Source: Cladopsammia gracilis (Eukaryota; Cnidaria; Anthozoa; Scleractinia; Dendrophylliidae). Taken from it: 64,000 nt of DNA. The first letter of the stretch is position 1. Each line of letters starts with the position of its first letter. A program made the translations under genes and the position numbers. The stretch is taken from the NCBI GenBank assembly GCA_022457155.1, contig JAJGOT010000258.1, forward strand, positions 556,501 through 620,500. The letters run 5' to 3'. The notes below the pieces were generated by a model. That model was not told where the DNA came from and did not search any database. It was given only the letters and a program-made list of their open reading frames with translations. This document shows positions 32,519 to 44,814 of the stretch, one piece after another.

Positions 32519-33770
32519 TTAACCCTATACAGACCGGGCTTTTTTTGACTGTCTGGGACGGGGGGGGGGCTCCAGAAGCCCCCCTATGTAACTTTGAAAC
32601 CGCTTATGCTATGGCCACCAAATTTACACAGGATAATGTTGTCATGAATTCTAGTAACTACAGATACTTTGATGTCATAATGACGTAACGTGACGTCATT
32701 ATGACGTCATATAGTCGATTTTATTGGCTAAAACAGTCTTTCATCAATATTTTCTCAATTTTGAACATATAACAACAATACTTTAACAGCTACCTATTTG
32801 ATAAAAGTCTTATGTTTACTAACACTGTTTTTAATGTTAACAATAACAGTGACGTCATTATGACGTCATATACAATGAAATAACGAACTGAAACGTTCTA
32901 TAAGGCATATCTCTGAAACAAACGTGTTTCAGAAACTTTCACATATTTATACAGGAGTAAAAGTTAATGAATTCGTACACTTTGTTGCCATGGTAACAGC
33001 ATGCGACGTCACAGAAGTGTTGTGTCGTTTTCTTAAAAACTGGAACAGATAACTTTGCAAATTATGGCTTATTATGTACCTAGTGAATTCAAAAAAGCTT
33101 TCTCAAGTGAAAAGGACATTTTTATGATATTTTGACAATAAATGTTTAAAGATAATGGAATTACACAGAAAGGTAAATAAATTTCCCATTTTATTGTCCG
33201 CCATCTTCGATCCGCCATCTTGGATCCGCCATCGTGAATTAGCCCAAACGTGTTTATTTCGGTAAAAACACCGAAAAGGAAAGCAAATGGACTGCTAAAG
33301 CTTAATTTATTGTAGGCAAATGTTTAACAATCCAAAATATGAACCAATAATAAAATTATAGAGAGAAAAGACCTTTAGTAAAACGTCGATCCGCCATCCT
33401 GGATTTTGACATTTCATATTCCAGTTTTTCCTAAAATTACCGTTAATTAACCTTAATTAATAAACTATTATACATAATTTGATCAATTATCGCTAAATTA
33501 AGTGGAAAATATTAATTCAATAAGAAAACTTTGAAATAATCTTGATTAAAGCGAAAAATGCTATTTTTGCAAATCATTGGTGTCAAAAAGCGGTTGCTTT
33601 GGAAATGTCAATGACGGTGGACAAAGGACGCTAACGGGAAATGTTTCCAGATACATTTTAGGAGAAGTCACCAAATTTGGTGGTCATTGCATCGACCGTT
33701 TTGAAACGACACAACTTCAAAGTTCGAGCGGACTCCAATAGCCCCCACCCCCCGGTCTGGATAGGGTTAA
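32519..33770. mobile_element. TTAA-flanked element (Kolobok/piggyBac type)
   Basis: The element is 32523-33766, with ends CCCTAT(A/C)CAGACCGGG inverted and TTAA on both sides. The copy of A at 21200 shows the uninterrupted site (TTTAATACCGATGCC). The interior has repeated GATCCGCCATC and TGACGTCAT words and no transposase. Its left end resembles the right end of the element at 35307. Confidence 0.85.
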
Positions 33771-33832
33771 TACCGATGCCTTGGATTTCATTTATACTTG
33801 ACCAGAAATCCGCAAGCATTTCCTTCCAGCAG

Positions 33833-33976
33833 GGCCCGGTTGTTCAAAAGGTGGATAGCGCTACCCACCGGATAAATCACTATCCAGTGGATTAAGGTGT
33901 GCCAAACCAATTGCGTTATCTACTGGATAGTGATTTATCGGGTGGATAGAGCTATCCACCTTTTGAAAACCGGGGC
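33833..33976. mobile_element. 144-bp MITE with 3-bp TSD
   Basis: Inverted arms of about 55 bp (GGTGGATAGCGCTA ... TAGAGCTATCCACC). CAG lies on both sides (33830-33832 and 33977-33979), with the empty site visible in the A copies near 13287 and 21285. A 3-bp duplication fits PIF/Harbinger-type elements. Confidence 0.85.
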
Positions 33977-34897
33977 CAGAAATTTTAGCTGTTTCCGCGG
34001 CCCGCAAAAATTTTCTCCCGCAAAACAAATTCAGGCGGACAATCCGCAAAATTTCCTTGTGCACGGTAGCTAAATCAATAAAACTATGACATCTTTCCCA
34101 TACAATTGCATAATCAAACCCTAATAGCAATGATTCAGTATTTCAAAATAGAACACACGAAAGGTCATGCTATTTTGCCCTGCTATATCTCTCATATTAA
34201 AACACAAATTTTCCCGTCCCATTTATCTTTCTTAAAACGTCTCCATTCGTAAAAATAAACCGTGAAATTCTCAAACTGCGTTTCCCAAAAAAACGCATTT
34301 GACCTATTTTTACCCTTCTAAAGCAGCTTTAATGGCTTTACGATAAATGATTGAAGCTGATAGGTAACGTGAGATATCGAAACTTAATAAAGAACTGTAA
34401 TACCTTTGTGGTGACGTAACGTAAGACTTGACAAGTTCATGACATTTCAATACCCTAGGGAAATTAACAATAGGACCGTGGGTGTTCCTCAAAAATTTTA
34501 GTGACGGTATGTGACACCCTTCTTGAAATCCTAACCGCTTTAACCAACCATATCCTCAATGCCCTAATATAGCTTCTATAAAGAAGAAAGAAGAACCCCC
34601 CCGGACAAAAGTCCACAATATTTTGTTAACAACTTTTGTCCCTTTTTTCGTCGACTGATTCCGAAATCTCGTTTAATGCGCATGTGCATTAACGAGATAA
34701 AAATGATTGTCCTTTACTTTGTTATCTAAACATCTGAAGTTTCCTTTGTAATTGAAACATGAGCAACGTCAAGCTGTTAAAAGTTTTATATTTCAACTCA
34801 AAATAAATAGAATAACGACAAAAGAGCGAACATTAACCCATTTGCCCATTGAGGTAGTTAAGCCGTCTTGTGTTCGTTCCTGTTTTTGTTTTCTGAA

Positions 34898-35191
34898 TAA
34901 GTGAATCAATCTCGTCTCCAGGGCCTTCTCCACGTTTAAAATGGCAGACAGGGAGCAGAAGCCCCTTGTCATGTGACACGATGAAATTGCGTTTTCGGGA
35001 GTTATTTATAGCGACTGGTAGCCGTGTTTATTTTGTGGCAATGTGAAATTATTGTTAGAACTAAATTAGGACATTTCATCATAATTTACGCGAGAAAATA
35101 CCCCAGGATTTGTGGGGTATTTTGGCAGTTTTATCCTGGCGCCGCCTCTTTGCAAGTGGAGAAGGGCCCGGAGACGAGGTTGTAAGTGAAT
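34898..35191. mobile_element. 276-bp MITE with 9-bp TSD
   Basis: TAAGTGAAT occurs at 34898-34906 and 35183-35191. The ends CAATCTCGTCTCCAGGGCC and CAACCTCGTCTCCGGGCCC are inverted. Mutator-like duplication length. A truncated relative is near 41713-41770. Confidence 0.9.
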
Positions 35192-35302
35192 GTGAAAATA
35201 TAAACATAAATATATATGTGTACCCTATCTACACAAAGATGATCAAGGTATAAGGGATACATTCAAAATAAGTAGGATGAAGATACAAAAAAAAACAGAA
35301 CC

Positions 35303-35887
35303 TTAACCCTATTCGGCCTGGGGGGGGAGCACAAAGTGCCCGCGCTAACTTTCAACATTCATAACTTCCTTAATATGTATTCAAACGCCATCAAACTTTG
35401 TGACTTTTCCTAAAATTTATCTGCAACAATTTGATATGACAATTTTTTGATCACGTGACTTGATGTTTCCATGGCAACAAGATTTGGACAGCCATATTTT
35501 TTGAAATTTGCATATTTATACCTTTGAATGAAGAAAAACAATGTTTATTGGTATAACGTTTGTATTTTTACGTCATTTAACGTTTATTTATTGGTTTTCA
35601 TTAATTTTGGATGAATTTGGACGCTTTTTAAGAGGTTTTAAAAAATTCAGAAATCCAAGATGGCGGATCCAAGATGGCGGCCGCATAACTAATTACCTAA
35701 TAACTACGTCATATGATGTCATCGTTCCATTGTGCGGACCGCAAAGGAGACAGTTTTGGACGTACTATGTACCCTCTAGGTTTCATTGTCATAGCCTTAA
35801 TGTTCTTGAAGTTACGAAGGGGGGCACAATGTGCCCCCCCCCCCAGGCTCAGAAACTCAAAAAAAAGCCCAGGCTGAATAGGGTTAA
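35303..35887. mobile_element. 577-bp TTAA-flanked element
   Basis: The element is 35307-35883, with inverted ends CCCTATTC(G/A)GCCTGGG and TTAA at both sides. The same family occurs at 49626 and as a fragment at 43391. No coding capacity. Confidence 0.85.
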
Positions 35888-35899
35888 CTTATTCGCCTA

Positions 35900-36690
35900 C
35901 TGAGGTAGGTTAAGTCATTGTTTGTTTGTTTGTTTTTGTTGTTGTTTTCTGAACAAGAAAATGCGAAAATAAACATGATTCAATGCAGTCGTAGAAAAAT
36001 TGAGACTTAGTACAATCGAACCTCTACTACTCTACCATAACAGCCACCTATCTACAACGGCCACATTTTCAATTCCCAACTTCTGATTTATTTACTTTTA
36101 GGCCAAAGCTACAATCTTGGTCAGAAGATTTCGGACAATTAACCTTTTCCCCCACAAATTGTCTTTGTCGTTACCTCCCCCTCCCCACCCCCAATACAAT
36201 GTTGAGTTTTTTGCATGTAACCAAGCCACAATGTCTCAACTTTGTATGGAGGGGGTGGGGGGAAACCAGGAAATAGAACGATAGTTTCTCTCTTCGAAAA
36301 AAAATGTCACTGTGTAGTATTTTCCTAAGTGTCCCAAGCTATTTTGTCCAAGGTTGTAGGATCCAGGCTAAAAGCTGGGAGAGAAAAGTTGTTACGCAAT
36401 AGGAAATCATGATCATAAACTGTACGATTGTTGTGGCTTTTCGAATTTTTGGAAATGCTTATCCAAATACACTAAAATTCAACCTTTAATTTGTGTAGTT
36501 AACGGAAAGTTAAGCATCGCTTTCACAAGCCAGAGGTCTCAGTACATTGTCCACAGCATTCACTAGTCATATCAGTTCTCAAAAGTCAACACTGTTTTAC
36601 TTGATCCTATTATACCTGGGTGGAAGGGTTACGGTTAATGACCTTCCTCGAATCCAAGGTATAATGGTATTGATGCCGCACCCGAGTAGC
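35900..36690. other. No recognisable gene
   Basis: AT-rich sequence with GTTT repeats near 35915-35945 and a pair of C-rich/G-rich patches near 36180 and 36250. No supported feature. Confidence 0.4.
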
Positions 36691-36721
36691 TAGTGGCAAG
36701 TCAAAAATGGACTCGGAAAAG

Positions 36722-37776
36722 TTATTTATATGACGGGTGTATTATGTTACTAGATGTCATCAATAAGACAGAGAAGTTCACAGTAAAGATCCTTAATTGC
36801 TTCTTGTGCGTTTGCGAGCAAAAAAGCATTTCTTTTTCGTTCGTCAAAATTCTTGCAAGCTCTCTAAAACTGTCCGAAATATCATCTTCTGGCTCCTCGC
36901 AACAAACGTCCATCGAAACTTCTAATTCTTAGCTTCTACAGGAACTTCATTGAGATATGATTGCCTGTTATCAGCCACTCTTAAAAGAGACATGAAACGA
37001 AATTTCAACACTCCATGTAAATGTAATTGTCACCATTAAGCAGACATCGGTCTCTGAGATCTTTAAAGTGGGAAATCAACCAGCCACTTTCGGTTTTCCT
37101 GGGAAATGCCCACCATCCTTCAATTTGTTGATTTGAGAGGGATCTTCGATAAAGGAAAAAAATTGTCCTCTTAAAAAGCTTCGGTTGAATTGCGCCCAAA
37201 GAACCGCTGCATTGCAGCGATGTTGAAATTTTCTGACCGGTATCACCACGTCATATTCGAGGAGCACCGCCGATTTGCACCACACATTCGAGGAAATATT
37301 AACCAGCAAAGAGAGGGTTTTTTTTGTTTGAGGAGCCCACTTCAAGCCATATATTTTGACGACCGTATCCGTCGATCGCGCCGTGAAGGCAAAAACCGAA
37401 TGATTTCAATTAGTCATATCCGTGAATGTGCCAAATGTAGTTTGATCCTTAAGACTGATATTTTTTCTTACCTGTATTTTGAATGACGTTCGACACCGTC
37501 GGGGTCCAATGTTTTAAGAATATTTCTCACCGTTTCTATATTTACTACCAGCCCATAGTGATTTCTCAACCTTTGGTACATCAAACGATAACCAATTCTA
37601 CTTCCTTTGAGCGCAATTTTGACAGCGCCAATCACCTCAGCTGGATCCCTGTAGTTTTGCCGTCTTCTAAGGCCTTCCCTTCGCAGTATTCTTTTCAACC
37701 TCGTCAAGCTAATACTTATACTATGCGTAAATAGACGAAAGCGAGTGGGGACGTATAAGCGGCATAAATAAACCAT
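36722..37776 (-). pseudogene. Integrase-core (rve/DDE) transposase-like pseudogene
   Basis: The minus strand reads an N-terminal helix-turn-helix-like region (RLKRILRREGLRRRQNY ... IGYRLMYQRLRNHYGL ... ETVRNILKTLDPDGVERHS). Then, in shifted frames, comes an integrase-core region with IWHIHGYD, FGFCLHGAIDGYGRQNIWLE and, further on, SLSNQQIEGWW and SGWLISHFKDLRDR. This matches the family of animal integrase-core-domain proteins derived from DNA transposons. Several frameshifts and stops interrupt it, so it is dead. The 3' part (to about 36722) includes a DVCCEEPEDD segment that may be the family's C-terminus. The encoded enzyme would cut and join DNA using a DD(E/D) triad. Confidence 0.7.
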
Positions 37777-37789
37777 TTTTTTTTAATCA

Positions 37790-38540
37790 ACATACGTTTT
37801 CCATTTACTGAATCTTTATAATGACAAATCAAAAAAGGCGTTAATCTTTTATATATATAAGCTGCTCAAATTTGGAGCGTGTGAAGAGATGCTCTGCATA
37901 AAGTATTCTAACAGCTGTAAGTTGTTCTCTTATTAATACTACAAAAACGCATTGAATTGTTATGTTTATATTCGATGAGATAACACTCTACATGCCTTAT
38001 TCGTTCTTAATTTTCTATTGGAAGTTGTACAGTGTTCTGTAAAAGCATTTATATTTTGGAAGCAAGGAAAAGTAGGGGCTTATATCGGAGTGGGGGCTTA
38101 GAACTGGAATATTTTTTTGTTTACACGTAGATGGGCAGCGCGGGGGGGGGGGAGGGGGAGGGGAGCTTATAACGGACATTTTACGATACACTGTATGTGC
38201 AATGTGATCGTTGTAGAGCGGTTTCTCTGTACATGTGGACATGTCCGTGTCGTGTATACACCTTATTGAAAAAATGTTGACCCGTGAAAAGCATAAACCA
38301 TGAACGATGAGACCGAATGGGATTTTGGGTAGGCAGCATCGGCAAGCTAGTAATATTCTATTTCTTGATAATCAAGATGTTTTCTTTGTTTGAGGCATTT
38401 TAGAGCATGATTTATGCATCCTGTGTTAATATGATGTGTATTCTGTCACATACGAAGATTAATTTTTCCAACCTCCCAGTAAACCTTTGGGTCGCATCGT
38501 TCATGCTTTATGCTTCTCACCCGACAAAGTTTCTTCAATT
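37790..38540. other. No recognisable gene
   Basis: Contains a poly-G tract near 38139-38160 and an end-like motif GATCGTTGTAGAGCGGTTTC near 38207 that recalls Tc1/mariner-type termini. Nothing else is supported. Confidence 0.35.
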
Positions 38541-38562
38541 TGGTGTATGCAAAATCGTTTAA

Positions 38563-38700
38563 ATATATGTTGTAATTATTTTTTATCTCAGTTAATTTTT
38601 GTTTTTCCTTTGTTTCAAGTTCATTAGCATATATTACCATACCCAAAAACAATGGAAAAACAAAAATTAACTGAGATAAAAAATTAACTACAACATATAC
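38563..38700. repeat. Inverted repeat, ~45-bp arms
   Basis: ATCTCAGTTAATTTTTGTTT near 38585 is mirrored at about 38655-38680, within longer imperfect arms separated by about 45 bp. Likely a MITE or folded element. Confidence 0.75.
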
Positions 38701-39454
38701 ATTCCTGGTAATGTCATTTTGAAGCGCATGCATTACAATAACATCTTATATAATATATTGTTATATGTGGCACATTCAATGTTTAGTTAAGGGAATTTTT
38801 CATGCGAAATGCGACGTTGACTTCTATATTTTGTCAAAAGCAACTTTAATTTGTCAATTTGTTTTAGATTATATAACCTATTACCTTTATAGCTTTATTC
38901 GTTGTATATTAATGTTTCGTTAAAGAAGTTGTTTACAAATCTACCTGATCCACTTGTGTGGTCCGATGAAGGGCCCGTAGGATGTCCATACTGACTACGC
39001 AAATAGGTTGGACCTTTATTACGCGTCCAGTCAAACTCATCTGATTTAGACTGTCGCCAGCCAGAGCACAGCCCACTGTCAAAGTTACACGATGCTAGAG
39101 GGGCAGCTGAGGAAAGACAAACATTTCGTCATTTCGATTATCATTCCCTTCTTAGTCTATAACACTATTATGGTCGTCTAGGGCCCTCACGAGCACAAAC
39201 TCGCATTTTTCTAGTTTGTCTCTATCCCTGATAAATGTCTGTCTAATATATACCAACAGTTTGACCTATAGGTAAATTTTAATCAGTGGGAACACTGTTT
39301 TTCGAGGAATGAGTGAATATCAGAAGGCGCATCATCTAGGAGGAAAAAAGGAAATGATTGAGAGAAAAATGTTTTATCGTTCTTTTGTTCTATTTTTAAA
39401 ATTAATTTCTTTGCCACATTAAGGGGCGTTTTAAGTTGGCCAATTACTCTAAAA

Positions 39455-39526
39455 AATACTATGCACTTATTGACTGAGTGGGAGGGCCGGACAGGAAAAT
39501 ATTTGGTTCGATGTCATGGCGTACGT

Positions 39527-39558
<32 letters not shown>

Positions 39559-39606
39559 GAGAGCCAAATATTTTCCAGTCCGGCCCGACCTAATAAGTAT
39601 TTTATA
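39455..39606. mobile_element. ~150-bp palindromic MITE
   Basis: The arms contain GGGCCGGAC and GGAAAATATTTGG near the ends and CATGGCG near the centre, each mirrored. Almost the whole element folds on itself. Confidence 0.75.
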
Positions 39607-39653
39607 ATATGACTAGAAAGTACAAGAATAGTCGTGCAGTGCGAGGTCACTCG

Positions 39654-39709
39654 AGCGGGGCCGGACGGCTTTTTCCGAACCGGCTCACGTCAACCCGTCC
39701 GGCCCCGCT
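39654..39709. repeat. GC-rich hairpin, 15-bp perfect stem
   Basis: AGCGGGGCCGGACGG (39654-39668) and its exact complement (39695-39709), flanked by GTCAC on both sides. Confidence 0.8.
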
Positions 39710-40238
39710 CACGTCACCTTGCGATTCTATTTTCTGTAGTATTGCGTCAGGGGGGCCGTACGGTTATATTATAATACACAAAAATACTACTTGAAAAGCC
39801 TTCTAAACCGTCCTCTTACCGTTGTTGATTTTGTTTTGTTGTGTTTTTAGATCGAATAATAAGGAAGAAAGGAGGAAGCGTATAATATTAACTGGCCACA
39901 TCTTCGCAATTGAAAATAACTAGAATCCTGGCCAAAAAATGTTAGGATACTTCACCTTTACACTCGGTAATTCATCTTTGCCGTCACCTTCCCTTCTCCT
40001 CGCCCAATACAATGTCGATTTTTTTTTATTGGGAGCACTCAGGAATTTGAGCCCCACGGTTAAATGCAATGCTTCACTTTGAATAAGGACGCTTATGTTA
40101 TCAAAAGCCCATAAAAAAGAACGAAAGTGTTTTCATGCAGAATCCCTTTACCTTGACAGTCGTAACATATCCTTACAAGAAACAGCAGCCAAATTGCTAT
40201 CATCTACAAGTTAAGAAAAAGCAGTTAGGAAGATGAAG

Positions 40239-41079
40239 TTCATTTTTCGGGGGTGGAAGCAGAAAAAAAGCAGAATAATGAATAATGAATAACGGCTTAA
40301 AAAAGAAAATGAATAATGAATAATGGCTTAGAAAAGAAAATGAATAAGAAATATTTAGGGTTTAAATATGAATAAAGACTAATGAACTAGTAAAAACAAA
40401 TAATTATTTTTTATAGAGGAGTGATAGCTAGAGATCATGCTCGACGTTTCAGAAGTTTAACTTGCACAAAATTAAACTTGCAATCTTTGATGTCTCTGAT
40501 GGTCAAACGCTGGGTTTAAATAAGGGTCTATAAGGCTAAGTTTTAAATAAACGCCAGGCTGGAGTTAAATGGAGAAAATACGGTAATCAGGGGCGTAGCG
40601 AGCCTATAGGCCCTAGGCCAAGGCCTACAAATTTTTCAGCCCACCTGTCATATTTTTTTAAATCTATGAAAAGGTAAACTTCGGAATTTATATCGACTTC
40701 ACAAACACTGTTTGAGTCTCAGGAATGCAGGAAATGGTGTTTTAGAGGGTAAAATCCAAAGCATTTTCCGGGGGAGATGCCCCCGGAAGCATCTCGAAGC
40801 GCGCGCCTACTGTGGTCGTTGCAGCGTGCCCGCCAGGATTCAAGCTCGCCTGGTTAGGCCTACAACTAGTTAAAAAAATCGCTATGCCCCTGGTAATTAG
40901 ATGAATATGACGTTGACGGTTTTAAATCATATTTTAAAGGAGGTGAATATCTTCTGTTTCACAAGCATTGCAAGTTAGAAGCTGCCCGACAAACTCGAAT
41001 GCGGAATAATGAATATCGAGCAAAATTTAAAAATGAATAATGAATAACTTAGAAGAAATGAAAGGAATAATGAATAAGT

Positions 41080-41110
<31 letters not shown>

Positions 41111-41117
41111 TCATTTT
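40239..41117. mobile_element. 863-bp element with 8-bp TSD
   Basis: TTCATTTT is present at 40239-40246 and 41110-41117. The ends TCGGGGGTGGAAGC are inverted. Both end zones carry GAATAATGAATAATG repeats. A smaller element (40588-40892) is nested inside. hAT-like by TSD length. Confidence 0.85.
40583..40897. mobile_element. 305-bp nested element with CAGGGGCGTAGCGA ends
   Basis: CAGGGGCGTAGCGA and TCGCTATGCCCCTG form its ends. GTAAT flanks both sides (40583-40587 and 40893-40897). The termini resemble hAT ends, but the visible duplication is only 5 bp. Confidence 0.75.
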
Positions 41118-41238
41118 TGAGTTATTCCCCGGTGATGTATTAAAATGCCTTCTTTGCGAGTGCGTAAAGAAATTGAACTGTCTGATACTACTACTTGCTG
41201 GCTTTCAACTTTGCACACAGCAGCATCATCCAGTATAT

Positions 41239-41693
41239 TGTGTTTATATACTGTTTTGCTAAGCATGCCTCACTGAAGATTGAGCGCCAGTTTTTACTTG
41301 TGGTAATGGAGGCCAATGCATCAGTTATTGTGTTTATATACTGTTTTGCCAAGCATGCCTCACTAAAGATTCAGCGCCAGGTTTCACTTGTGGTAATGGA
41401 GGCCAATGCATCAGTTATTGTGTTTATATACTGTTTTGCCAAGCATGCCTCACTGAAGATTGAGCGCCAGTTTTTACTTGTGGTAATGGAGGCCAATGCA
41501 TCAGTTATTGTGTTTTATATACTGTTTTGCCATGCATGCCTCACTAAAGATTGAGCGCCAGTTTTTACTTGTGGTAATGGAGGCCAATGCATCAGTTATT
41601 GTATTTATATACTATGTTGCCAAGCATGCCTCACTGAAGATTGAGCGCCAGTTTTTTCTTGTGGCAATGGAGGCCAATGCATCAGTTGTTGTA
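41239..41693. repeat. 90-bp minisatellite, five units
   Basis: Units start at about 41240, 41330, 41420, 41510 and 41602. The period is divisible by three, so a 30-residue unit (containing FAKHASLKIERQ) stays open for over three units, until one extra T near 41514 shifts the frame. No start context or neighbour supports a gene. Confidence 0.9.
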
Positions 41694-41910
41694 GTTTGAC
41701 TACGAAAGCGTGTGCAACAACCTCGCTCTGGAGGTCTTTCTTGTTTCCCAGAGGACGAGGTTGTTTGTACAAAAGCGGCCGTTATAACTATCACTTAAGC
41801 AAATGGTAATTGCTGTGCTGTGAAAATTTCTTTATTGGAAACATTTTTATAATTGTTGCTTTTACTTTTGTTATTTTCAATTTGTTTTTCAATGCTAATT
41901 TATACTTAAA

Positions 41911-42955
41911 CAAGAAGCTGTACACAGCTTAAACTCGTGGCGCCTTTAAATCATTGCAGCATTGATTTCCAAGTGTTTTGAGTGCTTTTACGGAACAATT
42001 TAAGCTTAAAATGATGTCTAATCAGACTCCTAAAAGCCAACCCGTGAAGAAATGCTAACGCGTAATGCGGTAAGCTCAAGTTTTCACAGACACGGTTCGA
42101 TATATATTTTTTTTAATTAAACGTTATATTAGGAGTTTTGACAAATGCAAAAAAAAAGCAGTGTATCACATTCATAATGTCCAGTCCGAAGAAAGAAAGA
42201 AAAAAGGAACGTGACTTGAACTCGGGCCTTGCCAGCACTAAGCCACAACCTCAATCTACTACGCTACAAGGAACTCAACTCAATAACGACTGAATTTTAT
42301 TATTTCAAGGCATCAAAACACGCGTCTCGGTTGAAAAATCGTTTTAGATCGATTAAGCTTATTTGTTGTTTATATTCGTTTACATCAAATTAATTATTGT
42401 TATCGCTGGATTCACGTTGGTCTTGTTACGAAATGCATTCGTAACAAAGCATTACTCATTAAGTTTACAGCTGATGGAAGGAGCGAGTGAGTGTACTCAG
42501 TGAGTGATTGAATTTAAATTAGCCACCGTTACCGATAACCCGTTCATTTCGCTTTCGCGTATTAACGGGTTCAAAAATAAGACTACACTACATTCACTAC
42601 ATTCAGTAGCCGATACTTAAAAGCTCGATCGCTAAGCAATTTGCAAGTAAAATAAAACACAAAACATGCCGGGACAACTGAAAATACCACAGGAATAAGC
42701 GGCGAACACAATATCAAACGGTCCTATCCATCCATGAACGCATTGCATTGTCTTGAAAACTTGCAATTGTACGCTGTAGTTTTGCTTCTCCTGTTAACAC
42801 ACGGAGAGATTTTGCGGTATATATTTCACAGCTGAAAGCCATATAGTCGTCGACATAAACTAAAAGATGCGTGCATAAATTCGCATGCGCTAATGTGACA
42901 CACAAAAAAAGAAAACTCAGAGCCGGATTTACAACTCGTGTGCTGCGCCACGAGT
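41911..42955. mobile_element. Element C, copy 2
   Basis: Same end hairpins as 14962-16117 (CAAGAAGCTGTACACAGCTT at the left, CTCGTGTGCTGCGCCACGAGT at the right), with TAAA on both sides. It includes the tRNA-like segment (about 42206-42272, minus strand) but lacks the long A tract of copy 1. Confidence 0.75.
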
Positions 42956-43117
42956 TAAAATTTACGCGAGGTTTTTTTTTTATTACCTTTGATACCAGTC
43001 TGAGTGAAATTTGCAAGAACAAGTGAGTGAAGAACAGAAGAAGGGTAACAAAGTTGAATGGAGCCTTCATCAAAATTCAGATTGAAGTTTACTTTGACAA
43101 CATCGGTTGAATTTAAT

Positions 43118-43259
43118 TACAGTGGAACCTGTTATGAAGCGGACACCCTCGGGACCCTCGCTACAGGTTCGTTTTACAGTAACTATGGAAGAAAATGTAG
43201 GGACTCATGAAGCTGGTGTCCATTTAATATGGGGTCCGCTTAATACAGATTTCACTGTA
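43118..43259. mobile_element. ~140-bp MITE, TA-flanked
   Basis: ACAGTGGAACCTGT near the left and ACAGATTTCACTGT near the right are imperfect inverted ends, with GCGGACAC and GTCCGC inside. TA at both sides fits Tc1/mariner. A related end is near 63580-63620. Confidence 0.7.
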
Positions 43260-43390
43260 GGATGTCTTATGACGATGATGAACGCTATATAACATTTCAA
43301 ACGTCAGTGCCAGTGCTTTTGTAGTATTCAAACGCTGAAATCCTGCGTAACAGGCACCGTTTTATTGAAAGGGCGAAATTTCGATGATGC

Positions 43391-43423
43391 GCGCGCTAAC
43401 TTTCAACATTCATAACTTCTTTA
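43391..43423. repeat. Fragment of the TTAA element family
   Basis: CGCTAACTTTCAACATTCAT plus AACTTCTTTAA equals positions 35340-35372 of the element at 35307. It is cut at the TTAA where the next element begins. Confidence 0.7.
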
Positions 43424-43713
43424 ACCCTATAGACCAATATCACGCTAGCATGGCACAAAAATATATTTAGTTTATTGGGAAAAAGAGCCCAGCATCAAAT
43501 TCAGTATATCGATATTAGTAAAACTACAAAGTTTTGTAAAGATTGCTAGCAAACTGACGAAGATATGAAAATTTGGAACTTTTATTTTTTATTTTATTTG
43601 TTGTTTATTAATTATCACAAATTTTACAGAAAGCAACATATCCACTACCCGCAGTTAGCAAGTTAGCTAGTCGAGGCGAGCAGTGGTTACACGTATGTAA
43701 TACATATACAGAT

Positions 43714-44259
43714 TGTGATAACACAAAATTACAGATTTGATTTTATTTCGCTTTAGCTGTTCAAAATAGAAAAACCAACGTAGAAAATATTTCTCTTGCT
43801 TTACGGTTCAGTAAACCGTAACTATCACCTGTTCATAATCATTAAGCGTAAACTGTAATAAGCGTTGAACTGTAATAGTAACCTGCTCTAGCCTTTTGTT
43901 AAACTTGTGATCCACCTGTATTGTTTTGGAAGTAATTAATGTTGAAAGAGATAAATTCCGTTATAGCCAATCAAGTTGTTCTAAAAGACATTAGATAATT
44001 TTAGATAAGACTTGTTTAGAAGATTACCTAATCCGTTAGAGTTCTTGCTTTCGCATAAATAGAAGTGCATTGTAAAATATTCTTTGGTTATGTTCCTGAG
44101 TACAAGTAGAATAAACTACGTTGGACCCAAGTGCTGTCTGCTGTATTTGTCTCGCCGATATCTTCTGCTGTAACAGATCCCGGACTTCCCGAAGCCAGCG
44201 AGTGTTCCCCCAGGTTTTGAAGCCTTCCCAGCCAGAGTGCCAGAAAACCTGTCTTCACA
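43714..44259 (+). repeat. 5' LTR
   Basis: TGTGATAACA ... GTCTTCACA, starting TG and ending CA. It contains a TATA-like CATAAATAGA near 44054 and AATAAA near 44111, so promoter and poly-A signal lie in the expected order. It appears identical to the 3' LTR. Confidence 0.9.
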
Positions 44260-44385
44260 GTGGTCGAAAAGAGTGGTAGTTGCAGCGGAATTATCAGAGG
44301 CATTTAGAACGGCAGCAAACGGAAATTGACCCCTTGGAGCGTGCAGTGAAAGGACGCCCAAGTAAGTGAGAAGCAGTGAAACTAC

Positions 44386-44814
44386 ATGCCAAAATTTTTC
44401 CGGAGAAAATCAAGGCCTTACAATCTAAGGAGCCGGAAAAACGGGAGTACAGGTAGTACCCACCCGTCGAAGGTTGACGCCAGCGTTGAGTGCGATTTAC
44501 CTTTCGACGAAAGCGAAATAGCCCCAGAGTTGAGACAAGGACACATCACAGTTGGAGAAACCAGTCTCAACGTACGGGAGAACCGCCCAAGAGACGGAAA
44601 CAGGACAGATTTGGAGCCCATAGATATTGTCCTCGATTCCAGTGAGGAAGAAAGTATCAGTTCCACTGACTCACCTGTATTCGGTTTTCAGAGGGCCCAT
44701 TGTTCACGTGAGGGTGCTCACGTTGAATTAGAGGTACAGGATATTATCGATCCTGAGGATTTAATTGATAGAAAAAAACTCAGAAAAAGACAAAAAAGAA
44801 GAAAGAGAGTTTAG
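44386..44814 (+). CDS. Gag N-terminal frame of the LTR element
   Basis: A 142-residue frame starting with ATG, about 125 bp after the 5' LTR. It is basic at the start (FRRKSRPYNLRSRK) and acidic and Ser-rich in the middle, and ends in a Lys/Arg cluster. No known domain. It overlaps the next frame by 50 bp. The next frame lies +1 relative to it and has no ATG at its start (a TAA stop is followed by TTG), so the two are probably one protein joined by frameshifting or one frame split by a miscalled A run at 44772-44778. A role as the N-terminal matrix-like part of Gag is inferred from position. Confidence 0.6.
   Translation: MPKFFRRKSRPYNLRSRKNGSTGSTHPSKVDASVECDLPFDESEIAPELRQGHITVGETSLNVRENRPRDGNRTDLEPIDIVLDSSEEESISSTDSPVFGFQRAHCSREGAHVELEVQDIIDPEDLIDRKKLRKRQKRRKRV

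Larger units (their letters stand above)
31606..34700 (-). mobile_element. Element A, copy 3 (inverted, interrupted)
   Basis: It matches the reverse complement of 12608-13800 in pieces: 31606-31690, 32190-32515 and 33767-34700, ending with the hairpin at about 34667-34700. The interruptions are a locally rearranged zone (31690-32190, including a short piece in opposite orientation at about 31735-31810), a TTAA element (32523-33766) and a 144-bp MITE (33833-33976). Confidence 0.75.

Noticed and set aside
41239..41693. CRISPR-like array
   Set aside because: Units are contiguous 90-bp repeats without variable spacers, in an animal genome context.
41195..41699. Two repeat-protein frames (119 and 67 residues)
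   Set aside because: They come from the 90-bp tandem array; no start context, neighbour or composition supports expression.
42714..43073. 119-residue minus-strand frame spanning the end of element C copy 2
   Set aside because: It crosses an element boundary and has no homologue in C copy 1, so it is accidental.
44088..44361. Minus-strand frames over the 5' LTR
   Set aside because: They appear in both LTRs and run against the retrotransposon; shadows of non-coding LTR sequence.
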